From Streptomyces bacillaris (lineage in GTDB: Bacteria; Actinomycetota; Actinomycetes; Streptomycetales; Streptomycetaceae): a stretch of DNA of 64,000 nucleotides. The translations under genes and the position numbers were made by a program. Where the stretch lies: the NCBI RefSeq assembly GCF_003268675.1, contig NZ_CP029378.1, forward strand, positions 7,688,001 through 7,752,000, read 5' to 3'. Under the pieces are notes generated by a model. It worked only from the letters and a program-made list of their open reading frames with translations, made no database searches and was not told the origin of the DNA. This document shows, one piece after another, positions 17,165 to 26,474 of this stretch. Each line of letters opens with the position of its first letter. Position 1 is the first letter of the stretch.

Positions 17165-18517
17165 ATGAGAAGTTCCGTGCTCCGTCGTACCTGCACTGCC
17201 GCCGTCGCCACCGCACTGGCCGTCACCGGACTGGCCGCCTGCAACTCCGAGGGCGGGAGCGCGGCGGACGGCAAGACGCGCATCACCGTCAACTGCTGGC
17301 CCCAGCCGAGTGCGAAGATCGACCACCAGCGGTTCGACGAGGACGTCAGGACGTTCGAGAAGCAGAACCCGGACATCGACGTCGTCGCGCACGACGCCTT
17401 CCCGTGCCAGGACCCCAAGACGTTCGACGCGAAGCTCGCCGGCGGTCAGATGGAGGACGTCTTCTACACGTACTTCACCGACACCGAACGCGTCGTCTCC
17501 ATCAACCAGGCCGCCGACATCACCGAGTACGTCAAGGACCTCAAGGCGTACAAGGACATAGCCCAGCCCCTGCGCGACGCCTACGCGGTCGACGGCAAGA
17601 TCTACGGCATCCCGCGCACCAACTACTCCATGGGACTGCTCTACAGCAAGGCGCTCTTCACGAAGGCCGGCCTCGACCCGGCCAGGCCCCCGGCCACCTG
17701 GCCCGAGGTCCAGGCCGCCGCCAAGAAGATCGCGGCCCTGGGCGACGGCACCGTCGGCTTCGCGGAGTACAGCGCCCAGAACCAGGGCGGCTGGCACTTC
17801 ACCGCCCACATCTACTCGCAGGGCGGCTCGGTCGTCAGTGAGGACGGCAAGAAGGCCACGGTCGACACCCCCGAGGGCAGGGCGGTCCTGCAGAACCTCA
17901 AGGACATGCGCTGGCGCGACAACTCCATGGGCACCAAGCAGCTTCTCATCATCAACGACACCCTCCAGATGATGGGCTCCGGCAAGCTCGGCATGTACCT
18001 CGCCGCCCCCGACAACGTGCCGCGCATCGTGAAGGAGGCCGGAGGGAAGTACGAGGACCTCGCGTTCGCCCCGATGCCCGGCGGCAAGGGCACCCTTATG
18101 GGCGGCGACGGCTACATGTTCAACAAGAAGGCCACCCCCGACCAGATCAGGGCCGGACTCAAGTGGCTGGAGTGGACCTTCCTCACCCCCGGCCAGGGCT
18201 ACATGAACAACTACGCCCGTGCCGCCGCCGACAGGTCGCCGGTCGGCCTGCCCGAGCCGCGCCTGTTCACCGGCGCCACCGACGCCAAGGACCAGGAGCT
18301 GAAGAAGGCCTCGGCCAATGTGCCGGTGGAGAACTACCAGGCGTTCATCGACGGCGGCCAGCAGCTCGACATGAAGCTGGAGCCCAAGCACGGCCAGCAG
18401 ATCTACGCCGTCCTCGACGGTGCCGTCTCCGCCGTCCTCACCAAGAAGGACGCCGACATCGACCAGCTCCTCGAGGACGCCCAGTCCAAGATCGACGGAA
18501 TCCTCTCCCGGGGCTGA
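17165..18517 (+). CDS. Sugar ABC transporter substrate-binding lipoprotein
   Basis: 450 residues. Lipobox TGLAAC with Cys26. The mature part is a family-1 solute-binding protein (ITVNCWPQPSAKIDHQRFDEDVRTFE; YGIPRTNYSMGLLYSKALFTKAGL; GGDGYMFNKKATPDQ). It captures an oligosaccharide outside the cell and delivers it to the two permeases downstream. ATG 17165 is preferred over an in-frame 17096 codon because AGAGGGG precedes it and the signal peptide starts there. No ATPase gene is nearby; Streptomyces commonly uses shared MsiK. Confidence 0.9.
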   Translation: MRSSVLRRTCTAAVATALAVTGLAACNSEGGSAADGKTRITVNCWPQPSAKIDHQRFDEDVRTFEKQNPDIDVVAHDAFPCQDPKTFDAKLAGGQMEDVFYTYFTDTERVVSINQAADITEYVKDLKAYKDIAQPLRDAYAVDGKIYGIPRTNYSMGLLYSKALFTKAGLDPARPPATWPEVQAAAKKIAALGDGTVGFAEYSAQNQGGWHFTAHIYSQGGSVVSEDGKKATVDTPEGRAVLQNLKDMRWRDNSMGTKQLLIINDTLQMMGSGKLGMYLAAPDNVPRIVKEAGGKYEDLAFAPMPGGKGTLMGGDGYMFNKKATPDQIRAGLKWLEWTFLTPGQGYMNNYARAAADRSPVGLPEPRLFTGATDAKDQELKKASANVPVENYQAFIDGGQQLDMKLEPKHGQQIYAVLDGAVSAVLTKKDADIDQLLEDAQSKIDGILSRG

Positions 18518-18520
18518 GCC

Positions 18521-19489
18521 ATGAAGACCACGTCCCAGCCCGCCCCGCCCGCGGTGACGCGGCCCGCCGGTGCGACGCCTCCCCCAAGGGACGCCCGCCC
18601 GGCGGGCCGCGGGCCCCACCGCCCGTGGCGCCGGAGGATCGCCGACCAGGCCACCGCCTACGCGTTCCTGGCCGGCGGCCTCCTCTGCTTCATCCTCTTC
18701 TCCTGGTACCCGGCCGTCCGGTCGGTGATCATCGCGTTCCAGAAGTACACGCCCGGCTCCGACCCGCAGTGGGTGGGCACCGCCAACTTCACCCGGGTCT
18801 TCCAGGACCCCGAGTTCGCCGCCGCCTGGCGCAACACGCTCACCTTCACCGTGCTCGCCCTGGTCATCGGCTTCGCCATCCCGTTCGTCATGGCCCTCGT
18901 CCTCAACGAACTCCGCCACGCCAAGGCGTTCTTCCGGGTCGTCGTCTACCTGCCGGTGATGATCCCGCCGGTGGTCAGCGCCCTGCTGTGGAAGTGGTTC
19001 TACGATCCGGGCGCGGGCCTCGCCAACGAGGTCCTCCGCTTCCTCCACCTGCCGACCTCGAACTGGACCAACGGCGCCGACACCGCGCTCCTCTCCCTGG
19101 TCATCGTCGCCACCTGGGCCAACATGGGCGGCACCGTCCTCATCTACCTCGCGGCTCTTCAGGGCATCCCCGGCGAGCTGTACGAGGCGGCCGAGCTGGA
19201 CGGCGCGTCGCTCTGGCAGCGGGTCCGGCACGTCACCGTCCCGCAGACCCGGTTCATCATCCTGATGCTGATGCTCCTTCAGATCATCGCGACGATGCAG
19301 GTGTTCACCGAACCCTTCGTCATCACCGGCGGCGGGCCGGAGAACTCCACCGTCACCGTGCTCTACCTCATCTACAAATACGCCTTCCTCTACAACGACT
19401 TCGGCGGCGCATCCGCCCTCAGCGTGCTGCTCCTGCTGGTGCTCAGCGCCTTCTCCGCCCTGTATCTGCGACTCACCCGCACCGACTGA
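18521..19489 (+). CDS. Sugar ABC transporter permease (MalF type)
   Basis: 322 residues, six predicted membrane helices after a Pro/Arg-rich cytoplasmic start. The EAAELDGASLWQRVRHVTVPQ segment is the EAA loop that contacts the ATPase. Starts 3 bp after the binding-protein stop. Forms the channel with the next gene's product. Confidence 0.92.
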   Translation: MKTTSQPAPPAVTRPAGATPPPRDARPAGRGPHRPWRRRIADQATAYAFLAGGLLCFILFSWYPAVRSVIIAFQKYTPGSDPQWVGTANFTRVFQDPEFAAAWRNTLTFTVLALVIGFAIPFVMALVLNELRHAKAFFRVVVYLPVMIPPVVSALLWKWFYDPGAGLANEVLRFLHLPTSNWTNGADTALLSLVIVATWANMGGTVLIYLAALQGIPGELYEAAELDGASLWQRVRHVTVPQTRFIILMLMLLQIIATMQVFTEPFVITGGGPENSTVTVLYLIYKYAFLYNDFGGASALSVLLLLVLSAFSALYLRLTRTD

Positions 19490-19508
19490 GCAAGGAGGGC
19501 CCGCCACC

Positions 19509-20462
19509 ATGACCCAGACAGCTCCGCCCCCGGTACAGCGGCCCCCCGCCGCCCTGGTCCAGCGGCCCGTGGACGCCCCCGCCGAGCGGTCCGTACGTAC
19601 GCTCGTCTCTCCGCTCGCACTCGCCCGGTGGCGCGGCAAGGCCACCTACTGGGCGGTGTTCACCCTCGTCACCGTCCTCTTCGCCTTCGCGTTCCTCTTC
19701 CCCGTCTACTGGATGGTCACGGGCGCGATGAAACCGCCCGAGGAGGCGGTGCGCACCCCGCCCACCCTCGTCCCCGAGCAGTGGCGGGTGACCGGCTACA
19801 CCGAGGCCTGGGACCTGATGCGGCTGCCCACCCACCTGTGGAACACCGTGGTCCAGGCGACCGGCGCCTGGGTGCTCCAGATCGTCTTCTGCACGGCCGC
19901 CGCCTACGCTCTCTCCAAACTGAAGCCCGCCTTCGGCACGGTGATCCTCGGCGGGATCCTGGCCACCCTGATGGTGCCGGTCCAGGCCCTCGTCGTACCG
20001 AAGTACCTGACCATCGCGGACCTGCCGCTGATCCACGTCAACCTGCTCAACGACCCGCTGGCCATCTGGCTCCCGGCCGTCGCCAACGCCTTCAACCTCT
20101 ATCTGCTCAAACGGTTCTTCGACCAGATCCCGCGCGACGTCCTGGAAGCCGCCGAGATCGACGGCGCGGGCCGGCTCCGTACGCTGTGGTCCATCGTGCT
20201 GCCCCTGTCCCGGCCGGTGCTCGGCGTCGTCTCCATCTTCGCGCTCGTCGCCGTGTGGCAGGACTTCCTCTGGCCCCTGATGGTCTTCTCCGACACCGAC
20301 AAGCAGCCGATCAGCGTCGCCCTGGTCCAGCTCTCCCAGAACGTGCCCCTGACCGTGCTGATCGGCGCCATGGTCATCGCGAGCATCCCGATGGTCCTGA
20401 TGTTCCTGGCCTTCCAGCGGCACATCATCGCCGGGATCAGCGCGGGCTCCACCAAGGGCTGA
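19509..20462 (+). CDS. Sugar ABC transporter permease (MalG type)
   Basis: 317 residues, six predicted helices. EAA loop EAAEIDGAGRLRTLWSIVLPLSRP. AAGGAGG precedes ATG 19509, 19 bp after the partner permease. Second half of the membrane channel. A 189-bp gap without recognisable signals separates it from the glucosidase gene, but orientation and function argue for one operon. Confidence 0.92.
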   Translation: MTQTAPPPVQRPPAALVQRPVDAPAERSVRTLVSPLALARWRGKATYWAVFTLVTVLFAFAFLFPVYWMVTGAMKPPEEAVRTPPTLVPEQWRVTGYTEAWDLMRLPTHLWNTVVQATGAWVLQIVFCTAAAYALSKLKPAFGTVILGGILATLMVPVQALVVPKYLTIADLPLIHVNLLNDPLAIWLPAVANAFNLYLLKRFFDQIPRDVLEAAEIDGAGRLRTLWSIVLPLSRPVLGVVSIFALVAVWQDFLWPLMVFSDTDKQPISVALVQLSQNVPLTVLIGAMVIASIPMVLMFLAFQRHIIAGISAGSTKG

Positions 20463-20651
20463 CCGGCCGCACCCGACCCCACCCCACCTCCGACGCCCCG
20501 CCCCGAGAGCCCGCACCGAAGGCCCACCCGGACCCGCCCCCGCCATCCCGCCCCGATCCGGGGCGGCGGCGCCAGAACCCCCAGCTCCTCCCCGTTGCGC
20601 GGACCGGCACACCCCGCCGGCGACCGCGCCCGTCCGAAAGGAACCCGCCTT

Positions 20652-22262
20652 ATGGAAGGCAGCCAGCTCGCCGCCGACGACTGGTGGCGCTCGGCCGTCA
20701 TCTACCAGGTCTACGTCCGCAGCTTCGCGGACGGCGACGGCGACGGCACCGGGGATCTGACCGGCGTACGGTCCCGGCTGCCCTACCTGGCCGAACTAGG
20801 CGTCGACGCCCTCTGGTTCACGCCCTGGTACCTCTCCCCGATGGCGGACGGCGGTTACGACGTCGCGGACTACCGGGTCGTCGACCCGGCCTTCGGCACC
20901 CTCGCGGAGGCCGAGAAGCTCATCGCGGAGGCCCGTGAGGCAGGCATCCGCACCATCATCGACATCGTCCCCAACCACGTCTCCGACCAGCACGTCTGGT
21001 TCCGGGCGGCCCTGGCAGCGGGCCCCGGCAGCCCGGAGCGCGAACTCTTCCACTTCCGCCCAGGACGCGGCGAGAGCGGCGAACTGCCGCCCAACGACTG
21101 GGAGAGCGAGTTCGGGGGAGTGCCCTGGACCCGGGTGGAGGACGGCGAGTGGTACCTCCACCTCTTCGCCACCGAACAGCCCGACCTCAACTGGGCCCAC
21201 CCCGCCGTACGCCAGGAGCACGAGGACGTCCTGCGCTTCTGGTTCGAACGCGGTGTCGCCGGGGTCCGCATCGACTCCGCCGCCCTCGTCGCCAAGGACC
21301 CCGCGCTTCCGGATCTCGCCGGACACCCGGGCCCGCACCCGTACGTCGACCGGGACGAGCTGCACGACATCTACCGGAGCTGGCGGGCGGTAGCCGACGA
21401 GTTCGGCGGCATCTTCGTCGGTGAGGTCTGGCTCCCCGACTCCGAGCGCTTCGCCCGCTACCTCCGCCCCGACGAACTGCACACCGCCTTCAACTTCAGC
21501 TTCCTCAGCTGCCCCTGGGACGGCGAGCGGCTGCGCCGGTCCATCGACGAGACCCTCGCCGAACACGCCCCCGTCGGCGCCCCCGCCACCTGGGTGCTGT
21601 GCAACCACGACATCACCCGTACCGTCACCCGCTACGGCCGTGAGGACACCAGCTTCGCCTTCACGAGCAAGGCGTTCGGCGTCCCCAGCGACCCGGAGCT
21701 GGGCACCCGCCGGGCCCGGGCCGCCGCCCTGCTCTCGCTCGCCCTGCCCGGCTCCGTCTACCTCTACCAGGGCGAGGAGCTGGGCCTGCCGGAGGCCGAC
21801 GTACCGCTGGACCGCATCCAGGACCCGATGTACTTCCGCTCCCAGGGCCGGGCCCCCGGCCGCGACGGCTGCCGCACCCCGCTGCCCTGGGCGGCGGACG
21901 GACCGTACGCGGGCTTCGGCTCGACCGTGGAGCCCTGGCTGCCGCTCCCGCCCGACTGGGCGTCCCGCGCCGCCGACCTCCAGGCCACCGACCCCGCCTC
22001 CATGCTGACCCTCTACCGCGAGGCGCTGCGGCTGCGACGCTCGCTGCCCGAACTCCACACCGGGCAGCTGCGCTGGCTGAGCGAGGACCGGGACGTCCTG
22101 ATGTTCGCGCGCGGCACCGCCCTGGTCTGCGCGGTCAACCTGGCCGACACCCCCGCCGAACTCCCGGCCCACACCCGCGTACTGCTCGCCAGCAACCCCT
22201 TGGACGCCGACGGCCGACTGCCCAAGGACACGGCGGTGTGGCTGGCGGTCCGGGAGGCGTGA
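20652..22262 (+). CDS. GH13 alpha-glucosidase / oligo-1,6-glucosidase
   Basis: 536 residues, cytoplasmic (no signal peptide). GH13 signatures: DIVPNHVSD (104-112), nucleophile Asp208 in GVRIDSAAL, acid/base Glu258 in VGEVWLPD, and Asp320 in CNHDITR. It should hydrolyse the oligosaccharide imported by the upstream ABC system to glucose. ATG 20652 follows AAAGGA; the longer frame from 20595 is rejected. The enzyme type says the imported sugar is an alpha-glucoside (malto- or isomalto-oligosaccharide, trehalose or similar), which argues against the CebR-like box being functional. Confidence 0.9.
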   Translation: MEGSQLAADDWWRSAVIYQVYVRSFADGDGDGTGDLTGVRSRLPYLAELGVDALWFTPWYLSPMADGGYDVADYRVVDPAFGTLAEAEKLIAEAREAGIRTIIDIVPNHVSDQHVWFRAALAAGPGSPERELFHFRPGRGESGELPPNDWESEFGGVPWTRVEDGEWYLHLFATEQPDLNWAHPAVRQEHEDVLRFWFERGVAGVRIDSAALVAKDPALPDLAGHPGPHPYVDRDELHDIYRSWRAVADEFGGIFVGEVWLPDSERFARYLRPDELHTAFNFSFLSCPWDGERLRRSIDETLAEHAPVGAPATWVLCNHDITRTVTRYGREDTSFAFTSKAFGVPSDPELGTRRARAAALLSLALPGSVYLYQGEELGLPEADVPLDRIQDPMYFRSQGRAPGRDGCRTPLPWAADGPYAGFGSTVEPWLPLPPDWASRAADLQATDPASMLTLYREALRLRRSLPELHTGQLRWLSEDRDVLMFARGTALVCAVNLADTPAELPAHTRVLLASNPLDADGRLPKDTAVWLAVREA

Positions 22263-22270
22263 CCGGCCCA

Positions 22271-22402
22271 CGTACGGGAGAAGGTGCCCGACCCCGTACG
22301 TGAGCATGGGCCCGATCCCGTACGGAGAACGGCCCACCAGGTGCGGAAGCTCGTGCCCGATCCCGTACGGGGACACTCGCCCGACGCCGTACGGCCAACG
22401 GC
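22271..22402 (+). repeat. Degenerate tandem repeat with CCCGTACGG core
   Basis: Between the glucosidase and tsaD stops, the core (C)CCG(A/T)CCCGTACG(G/T) recurs about five times at spacings of roughly 22-45 bp, with related flanks such as GAGAA-GGTGCCCGA. The CGTACG centre is self-complementary, so each unit is a small palindrome. No coding potential is credited to it. Confidence 0.6.
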
Positions 22403-22502
22403 CCCGGACACCACCACGGCGCCCGGGGCCGTACCGATCGACTGTCCGCCGACGCCCCACGGTCGAGGGCTCACGCAGACCGCAGGGCACGGCCCGCCCG
22501 GC

Positions 22503-23576
22503 TCAGGCGGCCCGGGCCGCGCCCCGCGACGCCACCGGGTGGAGCGCGGCGTACTCGAGCGGCGCCGACGGATCGATCGACACGTCCATCGGGGCGGGCT
22601 CGGCCCCCGCCCGTACGAGCAGGTCACCGACGGCCGCGATCATCGCCCCGTTGTCCGTGCACAGCCGCAGCGGAGGCACCCGCAGCGTGATCCCGGCCGC
22701 CCGGCACCGCTGCTCGGCCAGCTCCCGTACCCGTGAATTGGCGGCCACCCCGCCCACCACGACCAGCGTGGACACCTCGTGGTCCCGGCAGGCCGCCACC
22801 GCCTTGCGGGTCAGCACATCGGCCACCGCCTCCTGGAGCGAGGCCGCCCCATCGGCCACCGGCAACTCGCCGCCCTCCGTACGCCGCTGCTCGGCCCACC
22901 GGGCGGCGGCCGTCTTCAGCCCGGAGAAGGAAAACGCGTACGGGGCGTCCCGTGCCCCGGTCATCGGGCGCGGGAACGCCACCGCACGCCGATCGCCCTC
23001 CCGCGCCACCCGGTCGATCGCCGGACCGCCCGGATAGGGCAGCCCGAAGACCCGGGCCACCTTGTCGAAGCACTCACCGGCCGCGTCGTCCACGGTGTCC
23101 CCGAGATGGACGATCCGGTCCCGGGCGAGATCGCGCACGAGCAGCAGTGAGGTGTGGCCGCCGGAGACGATCAGCACCACGCACGGGTCGGGCAGCGGGC
23201 CGTGCTCCAGGGTGTCCGCGGCGACGTGCCCCGCCAGGTGATGGACCCCGTACAGCGGCACGTCCAGCGCGTACGCCAGCCCCTTCGCCCCGGCCAGCCC
23301 CACCTGGAGCGCCCCGGAGAGCCCGGGACCGGTGGTGACGGCGACCGCCCCGATGTCCGACATGCGCAGCCCGGCACTGTCCAGCGCCTGCCGGACGACC
23401 GGGCCGAAGGAGTGCACATGGGCCCGCGCGGCGATCTCGGGCACGACCCCGCCGAAGCGGGCGTGCTCGTCCATGCTCGACGCGAGCGCATGGCCGAGCA
23501 GTCGCCCGTCCCGGACCAGGCCCGCCCCGGTCTCGTCGCACGACGACTCGATCCCGAGCACCACGGGTGAGCCCAC
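22503..23576 (-). CDS. TsaD/Kae1/Gcp-family protein, stand-alone copy
   Basis: 357 residues from GTG 23576, chosen because AAGGAGG lies 5-6 nt upstream. Family motifs: VVLGIESSCDETG, the metal-binding HHLAGH, VSGGHTSLLL, DDAAGECFDKVARVFGLPYPGGP and FSFSGLKTA. TsaD makes t6A37 in tRNAs together with TsaB, TsaE and TsaC. In Streptomyces the housekeeping tsaD usually sits with tsaB, tsaE and rimI; none is here, and several positions differ from the housekeeping sequence I remember, so I take this to be a second copy. It could still be the only one in this strain. Confidence 0.85.
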   Translation of the reverse strand: MGSPVVLGIESSCDETGAGLVRDGRLLGHALASSMDEHARFGGVVPEIAARAHVHSFGPVVRQALDSAGLRMSDIGAVAVTTGPGLSGALQVGLAGAKGLAYALDVPLYGVHHLAGHVAADTLEHGPLPDPCVVLIVSGGHTSLLLVRDLARDRIVHLGDTVDDAAGECFDKVARVFGLPYPGGPAIDRVAREGDRRAVAFPRPMTGARDAPYAFSFSGLKTAAARWAEQRRTEGGELPVADGAASLQEAVADVLTRKAVAACRDHEVSTLVVVGGVAANSRVRELAEQRCRAAGITLRVPPLRLCTDNGAMIAAVGDLLVRAGAEPAPMDVSIDPSAPLEYAALHPVASRGAARAA

Positions 23577-23602
23577 GGGAGCCTCCTTGCGCGGCATGAG
23601 TA

Positions 23603-23621
23603 GTTGCAATTTATATGCAAC
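23603..23621. promoter_or_regulatory. AT-rich palindrome ahead of the tsaD-like gene
   Basis: GTTGCA and TGCAAC flank a 7-bp A/T core (19 bp in all), 27 bp upstream of the tsaD-like start. On the minus strand the core reads TATAAAT, a good -10 candidate, so a bound repressor would block the promoter. Such AT content is exceptional in this window. Confidence 0.55.
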
Positions 23622-23691
23622 AAGGTAGCTGACGCGCCGCCCCGGCCGCGTACCGGATCATGCCCCGCACCGGCTCACGCCGCGTACCGGA

Positions 23692-24627
23692 TCATGCGGA
23701 CCGGTGCTCCAGCAGCGTCGTGGCCAGGGCGACCTGGGCGGGCTCCAGGGCGTCCTTCCCGTCCTCGACGTCCCACAGCGCGTTCTGGAGCACCCGGCCC
23801 AGCGTCCAGCCGGTGGCCCGCGCCCGGTCCAGGCCCAGCGCCTCGGTGAGCAGATCGAACCGGCGCAGCACCGGGCCCGTCACCCCGCCCCTCACCACGC
23901 TCTCCCAGCGGATGTCGAGAGCGGGCCACAGCTCGAACCCCGGGTCACCGGCCAGCGGTTCGGGATCGATGGCGAGCCATGGCTCGCGCTGCCCGGCCAG
24001 GACGTTGCCGTCGTGCAGATCCCAGTGGAGCAGCCGGTCACCCGCCTCGCCGGCCAGCTCGGCCACGGCCGCCGCGCAGCTGCGGACGAGCCGTCGCTCC
24101 GCCGGATCGCGCAGCAGCGCCGACGCCTCGGGTGCCTGCTCGACCATCGCGGCGGCGATGCCGGCGAGCCTCCGCATCCCCGGCGGCGCGAGCACGGCCG
24201 ACAGCCGCGCCATGAGCCCGGCCAGCACCTCCATCACGACGGCCTCGTCCGGTTCCGCCGACAGCGGGCGCCCCGCGTCCAGCCGCTCCAGCAACTGCGC
24301 GCCCGCCCCCGGATCGATGTCCAGCAGCCGTACCGCCCCCTCGCCGTCCCAGGCCCGCAGCCCGGCGGCCACCCCGGAGGTCTCCTCGCCGGGCGGCTGG
24401 AGCTTGAGCACCGCCGCCGTACCGTCCGCGCGGACCACCGGCAGCACCAGCCCCGCCATGCCGTGGCCGGGCGGCCCGTCCCGCCGGAGCTCCCAGCGGC
24501 CGAGGAACTCCGCGGCCAGCCGGGGCAGCGCGGTCAGCCAGGCGCGGCCCCGGGCGTCACCGGGGGAGCCGTACGACGCGATCAGGGCGCCGGGGACCTC
24601 GACACCGGGTGAAGGGACGGGGCTCAT
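23692..24627 (-). CDS. Aminoglycoside/hydroxyurea-type antibiotic kinase family protein
   Basis: 311 residues from ATG 24627. Kinase-like fold with ATP-binding AVLKLQPPGEE, catalytic loop LLHWDLHDGNVLA and metal-binding AIDPEPLAGDPGFELWP, as in the APH(6)/hydroxyurea phosphotransferase family of Streptomyces. Members inactivate streptomycin or hydroxyurea, but many genomic copies have no shown resistance function. A longer frame to 24765 lacks support. Transcribed alone. Confidence 0.82.
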   Translation of the reverse strand: MSPVPSPGVEVPGALIASYGSPGDARGRAWLTALPRLAAEFLGRWELRRDGPPGHGMAGLVLPVVRADGTAAVLKLQPPGEETSGVAAGLRAWDGEGAVRLLDIDPGAGAQLLERLDAGRPLSAEPDEAVVMEVLAGLMARLSAVLAPPGMRRLAGIAAAMVEQAPEASALLRDPAERRLVRSCAAAVAELAGEAGDRLLHWDLHDGNVLAGQREPWLAIDPEPLAGDPGFELWPALDIRWESVVRGGVTGPVLRRFDLLTEALGLDRARATGWTLGRVLQNALWDVEDGKDALEPAQVALATTLLEHRSA

Positions 24628-24832
24628 ACGGCGGCAACTCCTCGGTCGGACATGCCCGTAGTGTGCCGTCCGGCCCGAGCCCCCTGCGCACCGCACGTGC
24701 ACCCGCGCCACACCTACCCACCCCCGCTGAGTACGCGAACTCAGGTCCGGGCTCCCGGCCGCCACGACGATGAAGGCGACCGACCGGGTGACCGACCACA
24801 GGTCGCCTCACCGACCGGATCCCAGGAGAGCC

Positions 24833-25498
24833 GTGCTCAGCAGCGTCGCAGCCGCCGTCATCCCGTGCCTCGGCCGCCTCACCGTCACGTCCGACCACGG
24901 CAGCGCCCCGGAGCCCGGCTCCATCATCGTCGCCAACCACACCTCCCTGGCCGACCCCGGCGTCGTCCTCGCGGCGCTGCGGCGGCTCGACGTCGAACCG
25001 GTCGTCCTGGCCACCGCCGGCCTCTGGCGCATCCCGGTGCTCGGCCGGCTCCTGGAGCGCGGCGGCCACGTCCCCGTGCACCGGGGCACCCACCGGGCGG
25101 CCGACGCGCTCGACACGGCCGCCGCCGCGCTCGGGGCGGGCCGGCACGTGCTGATCTACGGGGAGGGGCGGATCCCGCTGCGCAAGGACGCGGCCGAGGC
25201 GCCCCCGGAGAGCTTCCGCAGCGGCCTCGCCCGGTTGGCCCACGCGGCGGGCGCTCCCGTCGTCCCGCTCGGCCAGGCCGGTGCCCGCCGGGTGATCTCC
25301 GGTTCCACCGCCAAGCAGCTCGCCGGGTTCCTCACCGCCCCGGCCCGCCGCCCCCGGCTCCACGTCCACCTGGGCCTGCCGGTCCACCTGCCCCCGGGCG
25401 TCGAGGCGGCGACCGCCACCGCCCGCGAGGCCGTCACCACCGCCTGGCGCACGGCCGCCCGGCACCTGGGCGAACCCGCGGCGGTCTCCGTACGGTGA
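24833..25498 (+). CDS. Lysophospholipid acyltransferase family protein (PlsC-like)
   Basis: 221 residues from GTG 24833, which has AGGAGAG upstream; the in-frame ATG 24770 has none. Acyltransferase block I NHTSLAD (His36, Asp41), block III-like GEGRIPLRK and block IV VPLGQAG. It should transfer an acyl group to a lysophospholipid or glycerol-phosphate-like acceptor at the membrane face. It may instead serve a specialised acylation; nothing nearby indicates which. Confidence 0.82.
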   Translation: MLSSVAAAVIPCLGRLTVTSDHGSAPEPGSIIVANHTSLADPGVVLAALRRLDVEPVVLATAGLWRIPVLGRLLERGGHVPVHRGTHRAADALDTAAAALGAGRHVLIYGEGRIPLRKDAAEAPPESFRSGLARLAHAAGAPVVPLGQAGARRVISGSTAKQLAGFLTAPARRPRLHVHLGLPVHLPPGVEAATATAREAVTTAWRTAARHLGEPAAVSVR

Positions 25499-25655
25499 AG
25501 ACCGCAGGGCCCGGAAGCGTCCGCCCAGGAGAGTCACGTTCAGGAATGCCACGTTCAGGAGTCTCGCCCAGGGGTACCCGCCCGGGTGGCGCCGCCGACC
25601 CGGGCAGCGTAGGTATGTGTAGGGCATGGTGTTCCGGCGAGGAGACGGATCGGCG

Positions 25656-26459
25656 ATGACGGCGGCAGAGCGGACCACTCCTGCGCACGGCGTTCCCTGC
25701 TGGGTCAGTCTCATGACCCGCGACCTGCACGCGGCCCAGGACTTCTACGCGGCCGTCCTCGGCTGGACCTACCGCTCCGGCACCCTCGGCGAGGGATTCT
25801 CCGTCGCCCACGCCGACGGCCTGCCCGTCGCCGGGATCGGCCGGATCGGCCCGGGACTGCCCACCGTCACCGCCTGGACCCCGTACTTCGCCGTCGCCGA
25901 CGTGGACGCCACCGCCGCCCGTGTACGGGAGCGCGGCGGCACCATCGCCGTCGGCCCGATCCGGGTCGGCCCCGGCCGGGGAGCGCTGGCGGCGGACCGC
26001 GAAGGGGCCGGGTTCGGCTTCTGGGAGGGGCGGACCCCGCCCTGGTCGATCGGCCGGGGCAGCGCACCCGCCGCCCTCGAACTGCGCACCAGCCACGCCT
26101 TCGACGCCGCGATCTTCTACTCCGAGGTGTTCGGCTGGGACCCCCTCGAACCCGACGGCTGCGAGGTCGGCTACGCCTACCAGCAGGACACCGTCGTCGT
26201 CAGCCACCGCGGCCACACCGTGGCCACCCTGCGCGGCGGCGGCGACGGGGCGTCCCCCGACCCCCGGCTGCGCCCCCGCTGGCACGTCCGCTTCCAGGTC
26301 GACGACCTGACGGCGGCCACCGAGGCCGCGCGGAAGGCGGGCGGCGAGGTCTCCCCGCCGACCGTCTCCCCGGACGACGGGCCCGAATCGATGATCGAGG
26401 ACCCCGACGGCGCCCTCTTCACGGTCAGTGCCCGCCGGTCACCCACACCGGCCGGGTAA
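25656..26459 (+). CDS. Two-domain VOC (glyoxalase-fold) protein
   Basis: 267 residues. Two VOC modules: WVSLMTRDLHAAQDFYAAVLGW (about 15-36) and AALELRTSHAFDAAIFYSEVFGW, each ending in a GF(G)FWEG or DPDGALFTV-type strand. Streptomyces has many such proteins, often hydroxylase-like or drug-binding; the metal ligands and substrate cannot be fixed here. Start at ATG 25656 behind GAGGAGAC. Confidence 0.85.
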   Translation: MTAAERTTPAHGVPCWVSLMTRDLHAAQDFYAAVLGWTYRSGTLGEGFSVAHADGLPVAGIGRIGPGLPTVTAWTPYFAVADVDATAARVRERGGTIAVGPIRVGPGRGALAADREGAGFGFWEGRTPPWSIGRGSAPAALELRTSHAFDAAIFYSEVFGWDPLEPDGCEVGYAYQQDTVVVSHRGHTVATLRGGGDGASPDPRLRPRWHVRFQVDDLTAATEAARKAGGEVSPPTVSPDDGPESMIEDPDGALFTVSARRSPTPAG

Positions 26460-26474
26460 CGGGCGCCGCCGGGA

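Noticed and set aside
16613..19645. 1010-codon minus-strand open frame over the ABC transporter genes
   Set aside because: Composition is Gly/Asp/Val/Leu shadow translation of the GC-rich plus-strand genes; no domain recognisable.
25530..25560. CACGTTCAGGA direct repeat before the VOC gene
   Set aside because: Only two short copies at close spacing; too weak to call an operator.
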